From NCBI GenBank assembly GCA_964034945.1, contig OZ035961.1:94684991-94748990 (forward strand): a stretch of DNA of 64,000 nt, in the 5' to 3' direction. This DNA comes from Chrysopilus asiliformis (lineage: Eukaryota > Arthropoda > Insecta > Diptera > Rhagionidae). Of this stretch, positions 12,738 to 23,730 are shown piece after piece. The notes beneath the pieces are model-generated. The model searched no databases, had not been told where the DNA came from, and saw nothing but the letters and a program-made list of their open reading frames with translations. The stretch's first letter is position 1. Each line of letters begins with the position of its first letter. A program made the translations under genes and the position numbers.

Positions 12738-12935
12738 ATAAAATACGTTACACTTTTAGCGAGAGGAGGGAGTCCTGTGGTTTGTAAAAAAATGCGCTAA
12801 AGTTGATGAGTAGGAAATGTTCCGAAAAGCCTTAATTCTAATTCTAATCCTAATTCTAATTCTTATTAAATTGTGACAAATTAGTGTAGCCTTAATTCTA
12901 ATTAAATTGTGACAAATTAGTCTAACGTATTTTAT
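12738..12935. mobile_element. Short TIR element ending in ATAAAATACGTTA
   Basis: ATAAAATACGTTA at 12738-12750 is exactly inverted at 12923-12935. The outer bases on the right read GGACAGCC. The same GTCCATAAAATACGT terminus is seen at 46690-46715, 56255-56272 and 58282-58305. The class is unknown. The interior holds the tandem repeat at 12828. Confidence 0.55.
12828..12925. repeat. TTCTAA-type tandem repeat and local duplication
   Basis: CTTAATTCTAATTCTAATCC is built from TTCTAA units. The block AAATTGTGACAAATTAGT occurs twice (about 12866 and 12905), each preceded by CCTTAATTCTAATT within some distance. Confidence 0.75.
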
Positions 12936-13239
12936 GGACAGCCTTAAAAAAATTGAATTTTTTGTTTCAATGGAAAGTGCAGAAAAAATAAATTCGCCAA
13001 ACACGAAAATGCCATCTGAGTTGTATTAAAAAGTTACAGAAGCATCTTTTCCACTGAAGGAAACTCGTTGAAGTTTTGGCCTCAGCGAGTTATTTTGCAA
13101 GTAAAAATATTTAATTCTTAAATTTGAGGTTTTTTTTTCTTTTACTAAAGAAATCTTTTGCGAGGCGAATTTTAGGATTTTTCAGTTGTGAAATGACTAG
13201 CCGAGAACATAACTTTTTCGAATTTCTAGATGAAACGAG

Positions 13240-13310
13240 ACAAAGGAATATTTTTTTCTAAATTTTGAACTGGTTTGCCTCCAAAAGACTTTAAAGGCCG
13301 CGTTTCAATC
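13240..13310 (+). repeat. Repeat fragment shared with 15685-15745
   Basis: AAAGGAATATTTTTTTCTAA, then TTTGCCTCC and CTTTAAAGGCCG; the same blocks in the same order occur at 15685-15745. The class is unknown. Confidence 0.6.
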
Positions 13311-13891
13311 GCGCGAACATATCATTTTCGCTCTACTATAAAATCGAGATAATTTCGAGAGTTCGAGTCCTTCCGAAATAGCCTTAAATTTTATAACCAA
13401 ACGAAGACATATTTTTGCGTAGACAATATTTAAAAGCAACAGTTCGCCTGTAAAGCTCTTTCAATTAAAAAATTTCTAATTTTTCTTTTATTGCAAATTT
13501 TCCTAAAATAAACTTTTAGAATTTTAAATTTTTACTACTTGATGTTTGGTAAATTTAATTTAATTAATTTCCCACGAATTTTCCAGCACATACTTGTATT
13601 TCATAAAAATGTTAGGCTTTTCCGACTTAAATCCAAAAATTTGGGTTTTCTCCACTTTCTTGATGGGCAAGGACCGAGAAAAGTGTTTTGATCAGAATCC
13701 TTAGCGATCGATTTATGGCATACAGTTTCGAGCTTTCGGAGAACTCCGAACGAATAGAAGACAGATTGAGTTTCGATTAGTGTTCAGAGTTGTCTGAATT
13801 TTCCAAATAAAGTTTTTTTCCGGCCATTGATTCATACTCTAACTAGATTTTTTCCTGACTTTATAATAAACATTCAGATTTAATCCTTTGG

Positions 13892-14000
13892 GATTGTCGT
13901 GTGTCGTTTTCGATAAGAGTAGTTTTACGTATTTTGGTGGTTGAAAAACACTAACAACAATACGTAAAACGACTTTTACTTGACAAATGACTTGACAATC
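13892..14000. repeat. Foldback element, about 109 bp
   Basis: GATTGTC...GTTTTACGTATT at 13892-13933 is approximately inverted at 13959-14000 (AATACGTAAAAC...GACAATC). The centre is not paired. Confidence 0.55.
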
Positions 14001-14052
14001 GCAATACGGGTGACTTTCAGTTTTTGCTGGAAAGAGGTTGCAACCTTCGTTT

Positions 14053-14339
14053 GACTGTGTTTACATTGGGATTCACTTTGAGGCGGCACGTCTTTCCTCA
14101 TTTCTCTGTCGTGTACGCACGGTTCGCTTCATCTGGATTCACTAAACCTGTTTCATCAACAAAACTAAAGACACAGGTTTCAACGATCAGACTCAAAAAC
14201 CGGTTTGCGACCGATAATTTTAAGTGAATCTAAACTTCGTTCGCTCTTTTTAGTTTCCCTCCCCACTGCGTCCCTCACCCTCACTTGGCCGGAGCGAATG
14301 ACGTGCCGCCTCAAAGTGAATCCCAATGTAAACACAGTC
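14053..14339. mobile_element. MITE with perfect 39-bp terminal inverted repeats
   Basis: The arm starting GACTGTGTTTACATTGGGAT at 14053-14091 is perfectly inverted at 14301-14339. The total length is 287 bp. No clear target duplication is seen, so the superfamily is open. Perfect arms suggest recent activity. Confidence 0.85.
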
Positions 14340-14422
14340 TTTACCTTATAAAAGATAACTGGTTAATTCGTTCTTAAAATCGGAATAAGTTTTCCCGCTA
14401 AAATTTCTGTTTGTCTTTAATA

Positions 14423-15368
14423 CAGGGTAGGCCATTTAAAGTTGACCCATTTGTTTCTGAAAAAAAAGAACAAAAAAAAAACAATTTTTTTTGTCTATTT
14501 CAAAAATAATTAATTTTGGTCCAAGGAGATTTGTTCCAGCTAATTTTTAAAAATTAGATCGCGTAAATGGGCATCTTTGGCTTTGACAGCCAAATGCACT
14601 CTTTTTTCGGCATTTTCCATGGCTTTGGCCAATGTTTCGGACGATATGGCGGCTATTTCACGTCGAATGTTGGCTTTCAGTTGAGCTAAGGTTTTTGGCT
14701 TATTAGCGTATACCTTGGATTTCAAATAACCTCACAAATAAAAGTCTGGTGGCGTCAAATCTGGTGATCTCGGTGGCCAGTCAAAATCACAATTTTTCGA
14801 TATCACTCGCCCGGGGAACAATGGTTGCAATAAATTGATTGTTAGTTGAGCTGGATGGCATGTTGCCCCGTCCTGTTGAAACCAGAAGTCATCCATGTCA
14901 TTTTCACGAATAATGGGAATCACAAAATCCATTATCATGGCTCGATAACGCTCACCATTGACTGTTGTCGTGGTTCCATAATCGTCTTCGAAAAAATACG
15001 GTCCGATGATCATATTCGCGCAAACACCGCACCAAACTGTTACTTTTTCGTCGTAAAGGGGCTGTTCTTCAATTAATTGAGGATTTTCGGTGGCATAAAA
15101 TCGACAATTTTGCTTGTTTGCCCCTCCATTCAACGAGAAATGTGCCTCGTCTGACATGATTAATTTTCGCACGTTGAGTAAACACAATTGAGAAGTTATT
15201 TTGAATGTAAAGCTGAACAATTTTAGCGCGTTCTTTTGGAGTGTACTGTTCCATGGTGTAAATTGTCTTCGAATGACGCTTCCAACGCGGTATGACATTA
15301 GTCGATCTGTCAGCGCTGTCAAAAGTTATAGCGTCGCCAGATAGGTCAACTTTAAATGGCCTACCCTG
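14423..15368 (-). mobile_element. DD41D (rosa-like) Tc1/mariner element
   Basis: The 25-bp ends begin CAGGGTAGGCCATTTAAAGT and are perfectly inverted at 14423-14447 and 15344-15368. They are flanked by TA at 14421-14422 and 15369-15370. It carries a broken transposase on the minus strand. In translation 41 residues separate the second and third catalytic Asp, the spacing that defines the rosa group known from tephritid flies. Confidence 0.9.
14540..15254 (-). pseudogene. DD41D transposase relic
   Basis: The N-terminus MEQYTPKERAKIVQLYIQNN is at 15254, where HTH domains of this family begin. Within a few dozen bases it jumps, with a frame change, to LNVRKLIMSDEAHFSLNGG (first catalytic Asp), so most of the DNA-binding domain is deleted. 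VTVWCGV, MIIGPYFFED, FWFQQDGATCH (second Asp) and DFDWPPRSPDLTPPDF (third Asp) follow. Right after FYL a TGA replaces the Trp codon of the LWGY motif (14730-14732); the same frame then continues KSKVYANKPKTLAQL to a stop at 14540. The defects are one internal deletion and one nonsense codon. Confidence 0.88.
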
Positions 15369-15369
15369 T

Positions 15370-15446
15370 ACATTACCTTTTACTTTTCAATACATTAGTT
15401 TTTACTTTTCAATACATTACCTTTTACTTTTCAATACATTACCCTT
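15370..15446. repeat. 22-bp tandem repeat, 3.5 copies
   Basis: Units start ACATTACCTTTTACTTTTCA at 15370, 15392, 15414 and 15436. The array begins exactly at the TA duplication of the DD41D element. Confidence 0.9.
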
Positions 15447-15944
15447 TATATTACCGGTCAACTCTCTAATTGGATATGTGATCTTGGAGTGAATATATGT
15501 ATAAAAAATTTTATATGAATAAAAACAAGAAGTTTTTTCTAAAAGTATTTATTTGAACATAAATTTCATAACAGTGTTATATTATACAGTGATGGATGTT
15601 TTTTTTTATAAATTTTATCAGATATAATTTTATTCATTTGATGAAACAAAAATTCTAATAATACAAATATATTTTTTTTATATTAAAGGAATATTTTTTT
15701 CTAAATTTTGCACTGGTTTGCCTCCCAATGGCTTTAAAGGCCGGATTCAATATTTAAAAATTTTATATAATTTTATTCATTTGATGAAACAATAATTAAA
15801 ACAATACAATTTTTATCATAAACTGATCAGACTTCCGCTTTTATTAACCGAAATTAACATTTAAATGTTTTTATCTATCATATTTTCTTATCTGAATATC
15901 TCGAAACTTAAAGTTTATTGGTTAATATTTTTGAATAATATCTT

Positions 15945-16491
15945 ATCTTCAAACCCTCTGTAATTGCGCCACGTCTAAATCGAGACACCCACTGATCCGT
16001 CCATCGTATTTTCCATAGACAATCGCTTCTGTGATTGGTAAGCATCAGAATTGGTACACCTCCGAACTGGGACAGCAAATTGCCCTCTAATTTATATTTC
16101 GAACCTCTTTAATGGATACACTTCTCATAATTAGGACATGGATACATGAAAATCATAAAAAATACTTGATGTAATCGGAAAAATTCACAATATCCTTATA
16201 AAAACATGTTTAACACGTTGACTGCCAGACCAATTTTGCTAAAATGTAAGGGAGATGCCAATACATGTAGACGTATGTAGAATGTACGTATGTATGAATG
16301 TATGCATGTAGATTGTAGACCCAGCTATCAAAAATGATAGCCATGGCAGTCAATGTGTTAAAAAATATAAATTGGTCTTTCGTAATATAGAGTATAATCA
16401 CCGTTACATAAAAACGCGTTTTTGCAAACCTCTCTAATCTGGACCGAAAATGGTCGATCCCATCGGTGTCCCGATTTGAGAGGTTGTACTG
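15945..16491. mobile_element. Pogo/Tigger-like element, right part only
   Basis: The end GAGAGGTTGTACTG at 16478-16491 followed by TA, and internal phrases such as AACCTCTCTAATCTGGACC and AATTAGGACATGG, are typical of pogo/Tigger ends. The left terminus is not seen. It is interrupted by the TTAA MITE 16214-16357. No transposase frame remains. Confidence 0.5.
16214..16357. mobile_element. TTAA-flanked MITE, 144 bp
   Basis: Ends CACGTTGACTGCCAG and the inverse of CACATTGACTGCCAT, with TTAA on both sides (16210, 16358). It shares its termini with 28896-28966 and 58980-59277. Its interior is (GTATGTA)-rich. Confidence 0.8.
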
Positions 16492-16605
16492 TATATATTT
16501 TATTTTAAATCGTATATTTTAAATCGCCATGATGTATTTTATTATTTTTTTCAGTGGCAATTTCTATATTTTACATAGTAAATATTCTTATTGACAAATT
16601 CAATA

Positions 16606-16852
16606 CAGCAATCCCTTCAACTGCATGGTTTTTAACTGCGCGGTTTCGCAACTGCGCGGTTAAGTTTTTAATACCGAAATTTCGAACTGCGCGGTAAAAA
16701 TTTCGCAGCTGCGCGGTTTTTTCATAATTTTCGTTTAAAAAAACATGTTCCTAACCCCAAAATTTCATACAAAGTATGGTTCACAGTGCGCGGTTTCGGT
16801 TTGAGCGCTCTTTTTGTGGAACGTATCTACCGCGCAGTTGGAGGGATTACTG
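16606..16852. mobile_element. Pogo-like MITE with AACTGCGCGGT motifs
   Basis: Ends CAGCAATCCCTTCAACTGC and the inverse of CAGTAATCCCTCCAACTGC (24-bp arms, four mismatches), with TA flanks at 16604 and 16853. The motif ACTGCGCGGT occurs four times inside as well as in the arms. Confidence 0.8.
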
Positions 16853-18555
16853 TACTTTTTTCGGTTTTTGTAAAAACACGAGTGTAACTTAGGCCAGTTT
16901 GCACCAACATTTTTAAAAAAATTAGGTTGTGCTTAACTTACTTAAATCATAGAAATTCTGGAACTTAAATTAACGAAGCATAATTTTTAGTGCACGTGAA
17001 AATGTAGTTATGATAACTGGTTAGTGTGAGTAGAAATGCAGTTAGTAAAAAAATATAGTCAGTAAAAAAAATCAAATTATTTTTTTAAAACCCATAAAAT
17101 CGGGTAATAGCAAATCTTCCTCAATTAACATACAAAATGTATAATTGTGTTAATTTCACAATATTATTTAACAATATTATTAATTAGTACTATTAATTTA
17201 ACCACCCTTTATAAACCGATATCATATCACAGAAACTTGCATCTGAAATGTCGGCATAAAAAAAGACAAACAAAAATACATTACATAATTTTCAAATTCT
17301 AAATGAAATATTTTCCTGCTTTCATAATAAATTTACACAATATATGACAAGAGTATCAATTAATTACCTACACGCCTTTACACACATTCATCGTCCATAC
17401 AATATCTGCTCATTATCACATAAAACAAAGAGAAGCCACAGTAAAAACCACTTGAACAAGACATATTGGTTAGGTTAGTGGTTATATGACATTTACCATA
17501 ATGTTGATAACATTACTCGTCAACGAGTATACATCTGTACATATATATATATCAATAAAATAAAGATAACCGAAATCACCATAAATCGGTAGATACAGAT
17601 ATCCATTTAACTCAGTAAACAGTAAACACGGTCGGTCGGCGTACTTATGACAATATGGAAATGCCCCCAAAATTCAATTTGAATATATTAAGTCTCATGG
17701 CAACGAAAACTTGCCAAAGAATTACAAAAAGTCAAGTAAAATCAAAAGTGAAGAAGATTTCCTTTGAAGAAAACAGAGAAGGGGTGGAAAGGGATTCTGA
17801 GAAAAATTCAAATCTTTGGATGGGTTGTGGACTTTGAATGGATGGGTCGTCGCACACTTGGTATAAACGTAAAGGATCCACTAGATCCATGAAACGAAAT
17901 CTGGATTACATCCTTCTACTTTTTTTTTAATATTGACTTGGTATTATTATTATGTGAGTGGCTCTGGAATTTTGAAGAGTTTTCAATTCGATGATTTATA
18001 ATACATGGACGAAGGATATGGGATAAAATTATAGAGAAGTTATAGCCCCAAAGGGGAAAAGTCTAAGAAATCAAGGGATGCTGGCAAAAAAAAAAAAAAA
18101 AATTAGGAATGAACATTTTTGTATTTATATGTATTAAAAATAATTTTCAATATCCTTTCGGTTTAGTCATTGTATAGATATAGATAGATATATCTATATT
18201 AAAAAATTGAATGAAAATACAGAAAATACTTTTTCCTTGCTACAATATACTGTATTGAAAAACTGCTTTAGTATTTCGAAAAAATGTTAATTTCGTTTAT
18301 TGATATTGGAAAGTTGTTGATTAAAATTTTACAATATTATGTGTAATCATATTTCATGAAATTTCAATTTAAATTTCATGACTATTGTAGTTGTGAATAA
18401 AATGATGTTGAAATATTCGAGAAATGTTGCCAATATTTCTGTTAAATACCTTTACTGGAAAATATCAATAGAAAAAATAGGACGATTTTTCTATCCAATC
18501 CCTTGGGACCAAGAAGTTTGCCAGTTTTAGATAGGTTTCCCGCTTATCCTTACCT
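16853..18555. other. Gap without a recognised gene
   Basis: 16888-16950 begins AGGCCAGTTTGCACCAAC, related to the MITE at 44752. The remainder (17050-18555) is AT-rich with short homopolymers and no recognisable repeat or coding signal. Confidence 0.5.
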
Positions 18556-18940
18556 CTGGAGCCCGATAAACGCAACTCCAACGCTGTGAACTGTAACGCA
18601 GCGCAACATTTCAGCGGCAGAGCCCAATAGCATCTCCTGAAGTAGTACAAGTGGCATAATATAAAGTGGTATAAAATTGGGAAAATTACAAAAATGTATA
18701 ATTTTGAAGCGATAATTTGCTTTGTTGGTCTTTATCTTTGTTATTTGTATGTTATTGCACTAAGGATATCAATTTTTCCTCGAACTGTCAACGCAGAATT
18801 CTGCGGCAAAGTTAGAAGTTTTCAAACTTTTGCGTTGTAGGTGCGTTCACTGCGTTCACTGTGCTCTCTTCAAATGATTTCTATGGAACAAACTTGTAAG
18901 TGACAGTTTATGCGTTCGCGTTGCGTTCATTGTGCTCCAG
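18556..18940. mobile_element. TIR element, 385 bp
   Basis: CTGGAGCCCGATAAACGCAA at 18556 and its inverted counterpart ending at 18940 (reads CTGGAGCACAATGAACGCAA on the other strand) match at about 33 of 41 positions. No target duplication is evident. It lies 12 bases from the next element. Confidence 0.65.
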
Positions 18941-18952
18941 GCATTATGTCTT

Positions 18953-19363
18953 AAACAGATAGGACTGCGAGGTCGACTGCGACGTGGACTGTGCCGTCGG
19001 TTACGCAGTTGACGTCGCAGTCGAAACGTGGAGTGGAACACATGGAACGTCGTGCAGCACTTCAACAATAACAAATTTGACATTTGTGTGAAAGAAATTT
19101 GTGTATCGTGTTAAAAAAAATAATAAAAATGCTTGTGGGATTTGAAAATTGTCGAAAAATAATACTAAATTCGTGTGCTTATTTGATGTACTGTAATTTT
19201 CTTGTGGTGTACGAATATTACAGATAGGTTTTGGTATTGTCAACCCAGATTTTTTCTAAAAATTTCATTGGCACCCCCACCATTACATGGTCGCTAAATT
19301 TTTCGACGTCAAACTTCGACGCCGCGGTCGCAGTCACAGTCGACTTTGCAGTCCTATGTGTTT
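18953..19363. mobile_element. TIR element, 411 bp, GTCGCAGTCGAC-rich
   Basis: AAACAGATAGGACTGC at 18953 is inverted at 19348-19363 with one mismatch. Subterminal GTCGACTGCGAC-type motifs are repeated near both ends. No transposase is visible; the class is unknown. Confidence 0.7.
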
Positions 19364-19627
19364 CAGCATTTAGGCCCTTTCACAGTTGCGATTTTTTCTT
19401 GAATTTCTCCGCGAATTTGATTTATTTATCACAGAATAAATTCCCTTAGCAAAAGTTGTCAGAATTTCAATTTATTATGTCGGTTTTATATGAAAACATA
19501 AGAAAGGCTACAATTGCCAGGGCCCAAAACGTCAAATACTTTATATGATGACAGACCAAATTTTTAGAGCAGATTTTTTTTTGCCTGTAGAAGCAGATGT
19601 TTTCACCTGTATGTAGTACATATAAAG

Positions 19628-20525
19628 GGTGTTTTCAAGCCCGATAGAACATAAAATTTTAAAAAGTAACACAAAAAATTAAATTTTGATCAAAATTTTT
19701 TATTTATTCGAAAGATCAATACATGGCATTAATATATGAAAATGATTTCGGGCATGTGGCCACCGCGGCTGTTCTTGATGAAGCGCATTCTGGACGTCCA
19801 ATTTTGGGCCACTTTCTCGAGCACTGCTGGCCGTATGTCACGAATAACACGAACAATGTTGGCCTCCAAGGCGTCAATTGTTGCTGGTTTATCAGCATAA
19901 ACTAGTGACTTCACGTAGCCCCACAGGAAATAATCGAGAGGTGTCAAACCGCACGACTTTGGAGGCCAATTGACAGGTCCATTTCCCGAAATCAAGTTAT
20001 CGCCAAATTTTGATTTCAATAAGTCGATGGTTGCGGTTGCCGTATGGCACATAGCGCCATCCTGTTGAAACCACTAGTCAGCTACATCAATATCTTGAAT
20101 TTTTGGCAACAAAAATTCATTGATCATTGCTCTGTAGCGAGCTCCATTGACAGTAACACGCAGTCCTTCCGCATTTTTAAAGAAATACGGTCCGATGATG
20201 CCGCCTGCCCATAAACCGCTCCAAACAGTGCATTTTTCGGGTTGCATTGGTAGCTCTTGGATTGGATAGTGTAAAATTAGTTCGAAATTTGGTGATGGTT
20301 TCACGAATAGTGCGTTCAGTGGGACGATTATGACGACCAAAATGTGGACGAAGAGCTCTATAACAATTCCTAAGTGAGCACTGATGTTGGAAATAAGTTT
20401 CCAGAATTAATAAACGTTGTTCATACGTAAGTCTATTCATGATGATTTGCCAGAGTATACTGATCATAAATGTCAAAAAGTGAGCGCAGTATAAAAGCTC
20501 GTTTGACAGTTAACTCTTTCGTAAG
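19628..20525 (-). mobile_element. DD41D (rosa-like) element, second copy
   Basis: It contains a defective transposase of the same type as 14423-15368 but closer in sequence to the copy at 44637. The left end is near AGGGTGTTTTCAAGCCCGAT; the right end is near 20525. The two ends share GATAGAAC but no long inverted repeat, so the borders are approximate. Confidence 0.7.
19729..20440 (-). pseudogene. DD41D transposase relic, second copy
   Basis: The start MNRLTYEQRLLILETYFQ at 20440 opens a helix-turn-helix region that runs to FRTNFTL, with RPHFGRHNRP in between. A deletion and frame change then lead to QELPMQPEKCTVWSGLWAGG, GPYFFKNAEG, the second Asp block WFQQDGAMCHTA, and WPPKSCGLTPLDYFLWGY with the third Asp. 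The second-to-third Asp spacing is 41. A TAG just before WFQQDG (20075-20080) breaks the frame, and the usual SCDL reads SCGL. The C-terminus RVIRDIRPAVLEKVAQNW ends at 19729. The first catalytic Asp block is lost in the deletion. Confidence 0.88.
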
Positions 20526-20547
20526 TTCTATCTAAGCAAAAGAAAAA

Positions 20548-20840
20548 CAAAAAAATTAAATATTAGGTACTAACCGACAAGGACTCACTACCTGTGAAAG
20601 CTTTTACGACATGTTATTGGAAATTATTATTAAAAAAACACAAATCAACAAAAAAAGCAGCAATGTCTGTAATTTGTGCCTAATCCAGATGAGGTTACAC
20701 GAAAAAAAAGTTTAAAACGAGAATACTTTTTTGCAAAAAAATTAAATTTTACCAACCGACAAGGACTGACTAACCGCGAATGCTTTTACGACATGTTATT
20801 GGAAATTATTTAAACAAAAAAAAAAACAAATAAAAAAACC
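20548..20840. repeat. Direct duplication of about 95 bp
   Basis: The blocks ACCGACAAGGACT and GCTTTTACGACATGTTATTG occur at about 20571-20620 and again at about 20755-20805, in the same order and roughly 90% alike. The second copy follows a related A-rich spacer. It lies next to the DD41D element and may have formed with it. Confidence 0.7.
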
Positions 20841-20905
20841 TTGCCATTAAATCGGATTAAATTTTTATTCACTAGAAATTTGAATTATTTTTTTTATCAA
20901 ACCTA

Positions 20906-21009
20906 ACAGCCCTATTCTGGAGTCTGTCAGTGTCCGATGACTAGAGGCCTCAAATTCTATAGACTTGTGACCTGAGACTTTCAGTGTCATAACGCCCAAA
21001 TAGGGTTGT
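20906..21009. mobile_element. Small TIR element, about 104 bp
   Basis: ACAGCCCTATTCTGG at 20906 and the inverse of ACAACCCTATTTGGG at 21009; CAGTGTC also occurs near both ends. No duplication is resolved. Confidence 0.5.
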
Positions 21010-23374
21010 ATATTTTAATTCACTTTTTTATACAAATTCAAAACTCAATTTTAATTAAATTTTTTAAACAAGATGCACTTTTTGTTAAATTCTATGCTGT
21101 CCACATTTTTTGTATAGTTTGGCTGCTGCCCATTAATATTGATGCATGTTGTTTAACACTTGTCAACTACGTGTATTCTCAAGCAATAACAACATAAACA
21201 GTGTGTTAATAACCCAAGAATACGCGTGGCCAACCAAGTTCCCGACGAAAATGGGCAGCTCGATGCTGGTTAAAATCGCCAACTACCTGTAAATCTATAT
21301 GTATTGGGATATAAGAAAAAATCCTGTAACAAAACAAACATGTATAGTCATAAAGATAAACACCAAGCATAATTCCACATCGTAATCAAATTAAGCAATT
21401 TGGTTCCCACATCAAGATTATGTTGAGCTGAATTTAGAACAATGTGATTAAAATCCCCAATGGGAAATAAAGGCAATAAGTATTTTACGAGTATTCATAT
21501 GTTTACCATCCATTTAACACGAAACGATACGTTATGAAACGACGATAGCAGCGCTAAGTGTCCTTATGGAGATTTTCCTTTATGCCTGTGGGAAAGAAGA
21601 TGAACTTGGCACATACGAAATCATTTCTACTATGAAAATTGGAGTTCACCGTGCGAAAGGAAGATTCACTTGTTGAATGATGTAGCTTCATTCAAATTTA
21701 CCTGATAGAATCAAGAATCAACTGACTGAGTGAGTCGCCCCACGTATCCTTGTCTATTTTATATAGAATCCGATAAGATGTAGTTAGTTTGACATCAACA
21801 AGTCTATTGAACTGCTCCTTGTACCATCCTGTGAATATCCTGAATCTCGAATTTGTGCCAGTGTGTGTGTGTGTGTGTGAGTATTAGCTCGGCAGGAATA
21901 AGGATGGGATATTATTAACCTTCTCATACTTGTTAAGTTCAAGTGAACAGCATCGTTCTCACATCAGAAGCACTTGGAAGGCTGTGGAAATCATGAAAAT
22001 CAACAGAAATTACGCCGTCGTTGTTGTTGTCGCTGTATGCCAGGAACTTTGATCATCAGCAACGAGATTGACTTTAGTCCTTTTGCCTGAAATTGGATGA
22101 ATAAAGTGATGAAATACATACAAACTGTGGTACAATTGTATAGAATCGGTTATAAATATTTGTATGGATGAAGCTTAGTGTATGAGACGCAAGTCGATTA
22201 TATGCGTTGAGGGTTATTATGCTCTGATGAAGGGTACTTTGGAATTGCCAATTATATGATAAGCGTGTCAAGTTTCAGAGGATAATGAAATGGTGTTGTA
22301 TGCTAATGGCACTAATGTAGTTCTTCGCTATAATTAATTTCAAGTGTAGTCCTATTTGTTTATGCTCTTTTACCGAATATAGTACCTAACACAAACTTCT
22401 TGTTATTTGTTGCCCATTCACACTACCTTCAAACTATGTATGCAACAGGCCTGATTCTAAAATGGAATATCTTTTAGATGGGGTATACCTACAACGATTA
22501 GCGTAACACTCCACTGTTCTTTTTCTCATATTTTCAGTTGTTAATTTGCTCTAGTTGGGAAATTGGGTTTTTCGAAATGATTAACTTTATTTTGTACACA
22601 TTTCATCATAATGAGGATCTTAGGTATTTTATTAATAAATGAACTCAAAAAAACGGCTTATTAATATAAAAAAAATTAAAGAAATTACTAAAGTCAGATA
22701 AGTTGGAGTACGGCTTAAGTACAAATTATGTTCCAAAATAGAATATTCAGAGATTAAGAACTAAAACTCTGGTTTTCGTTTCATTTATAATAGATGCAGG
22801 TTTTCATTTTTATAATAGATAAATTAGCAAAGAGGAAAACCGATGCAGTGATTGAATTTTGCTGAAGGGATTAAACTTCAGGGTAAAGAAAAGTCTGTCT
22901 TTACTGGGGGACGGAGCAACACAACCCAGTAAACCCAAAGTCTCATTTTTGATACAAAAAATTTATCATTCTTCTGAGCATTTTGTTTGAAATTGAGCTC
23001 AGTAAATACTCATAAATGGTTCACCTTGTGGACCAAAGGGTCCCTCTTTTTTTTTCTTTGCTATAGAGCAGGGGCCATCAAAGTAACTGTCGCTAAGTTT
23101 ACAATCAAAATTTATAACCACTACAAATAAAAATACAGTTCAATGAAATACAACCTTCCACGGCAATGGCTTGACACGAACTGATTTAAAATGAAATGCG
23201 TCATGCTAATAATGCCCCGATTCCAACTCAAAGCACGATTCGTTTTATTCCTGCGATCCGAAGCCGCACACAAAAGCATTACAGCACACAATAAAAGGTC
23301 GATTATAGTGGCTACGCTGTTAAAGCCAATCTGTGTGATGAGCCAGCCGAGCCACTAGCTGATGATGCCTGCTA
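21010..23374. other. Gap without a recognised gene
   Basis: Mostly unique AT-rich sequence with one (GT)n tract at 21857-21878. No coding exon could be recognised. Confidence 0.5.
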
Positions 23375-23496
23375 TAGAGGGTATTCATGACGGAGACCGA
23401 CTAGAAAATTTCTGATCACTACGAAATCCGTTTCAGGCAAAATTATGAGGATGTCCGTGCATCTGTCTGTCGGCCTTTCCGTATTACGTATCTTAA

Positions 23497-23697
23497 CCCT
23501 AGACCCGTGTACTGGGCACTGGGTGCCCAGAACGATTTTTTGGGGTTATATTTTCCCATTGTATTTCTTACTTGCTTAACGAATAAACCACATTTTTATG
23601 ATTTTTAAACAAACAAGGAAATACATTTTCTATTAGAATTACATCTGAGTGCCCAAGTACACAATATATGGAAGTTTTATAGTACACAGGTCTAGGG
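23497..23697. mobile_element. piggyBac-like MITE, 201 bp
   Basis: Ends CCCTAGACCCGTGTACT and the inverse of CCCTAGACCTGTGTACT (one mismatch in 17), with TTAA at 23493-23496 and 23698-23701. The interrupted host sequence, ATCTTAAATAACTCG, is intact at 48226-48240 and 31690, so the duplication of TTAA is directly demonstrated. CCCTAGA is the start of the classic piggyBac terminus. Confidence 0.92.
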
Positions 23698-23730
23698 TTA
23701 AATAACTCGGGAACGCGTTGACCTAGCGAC

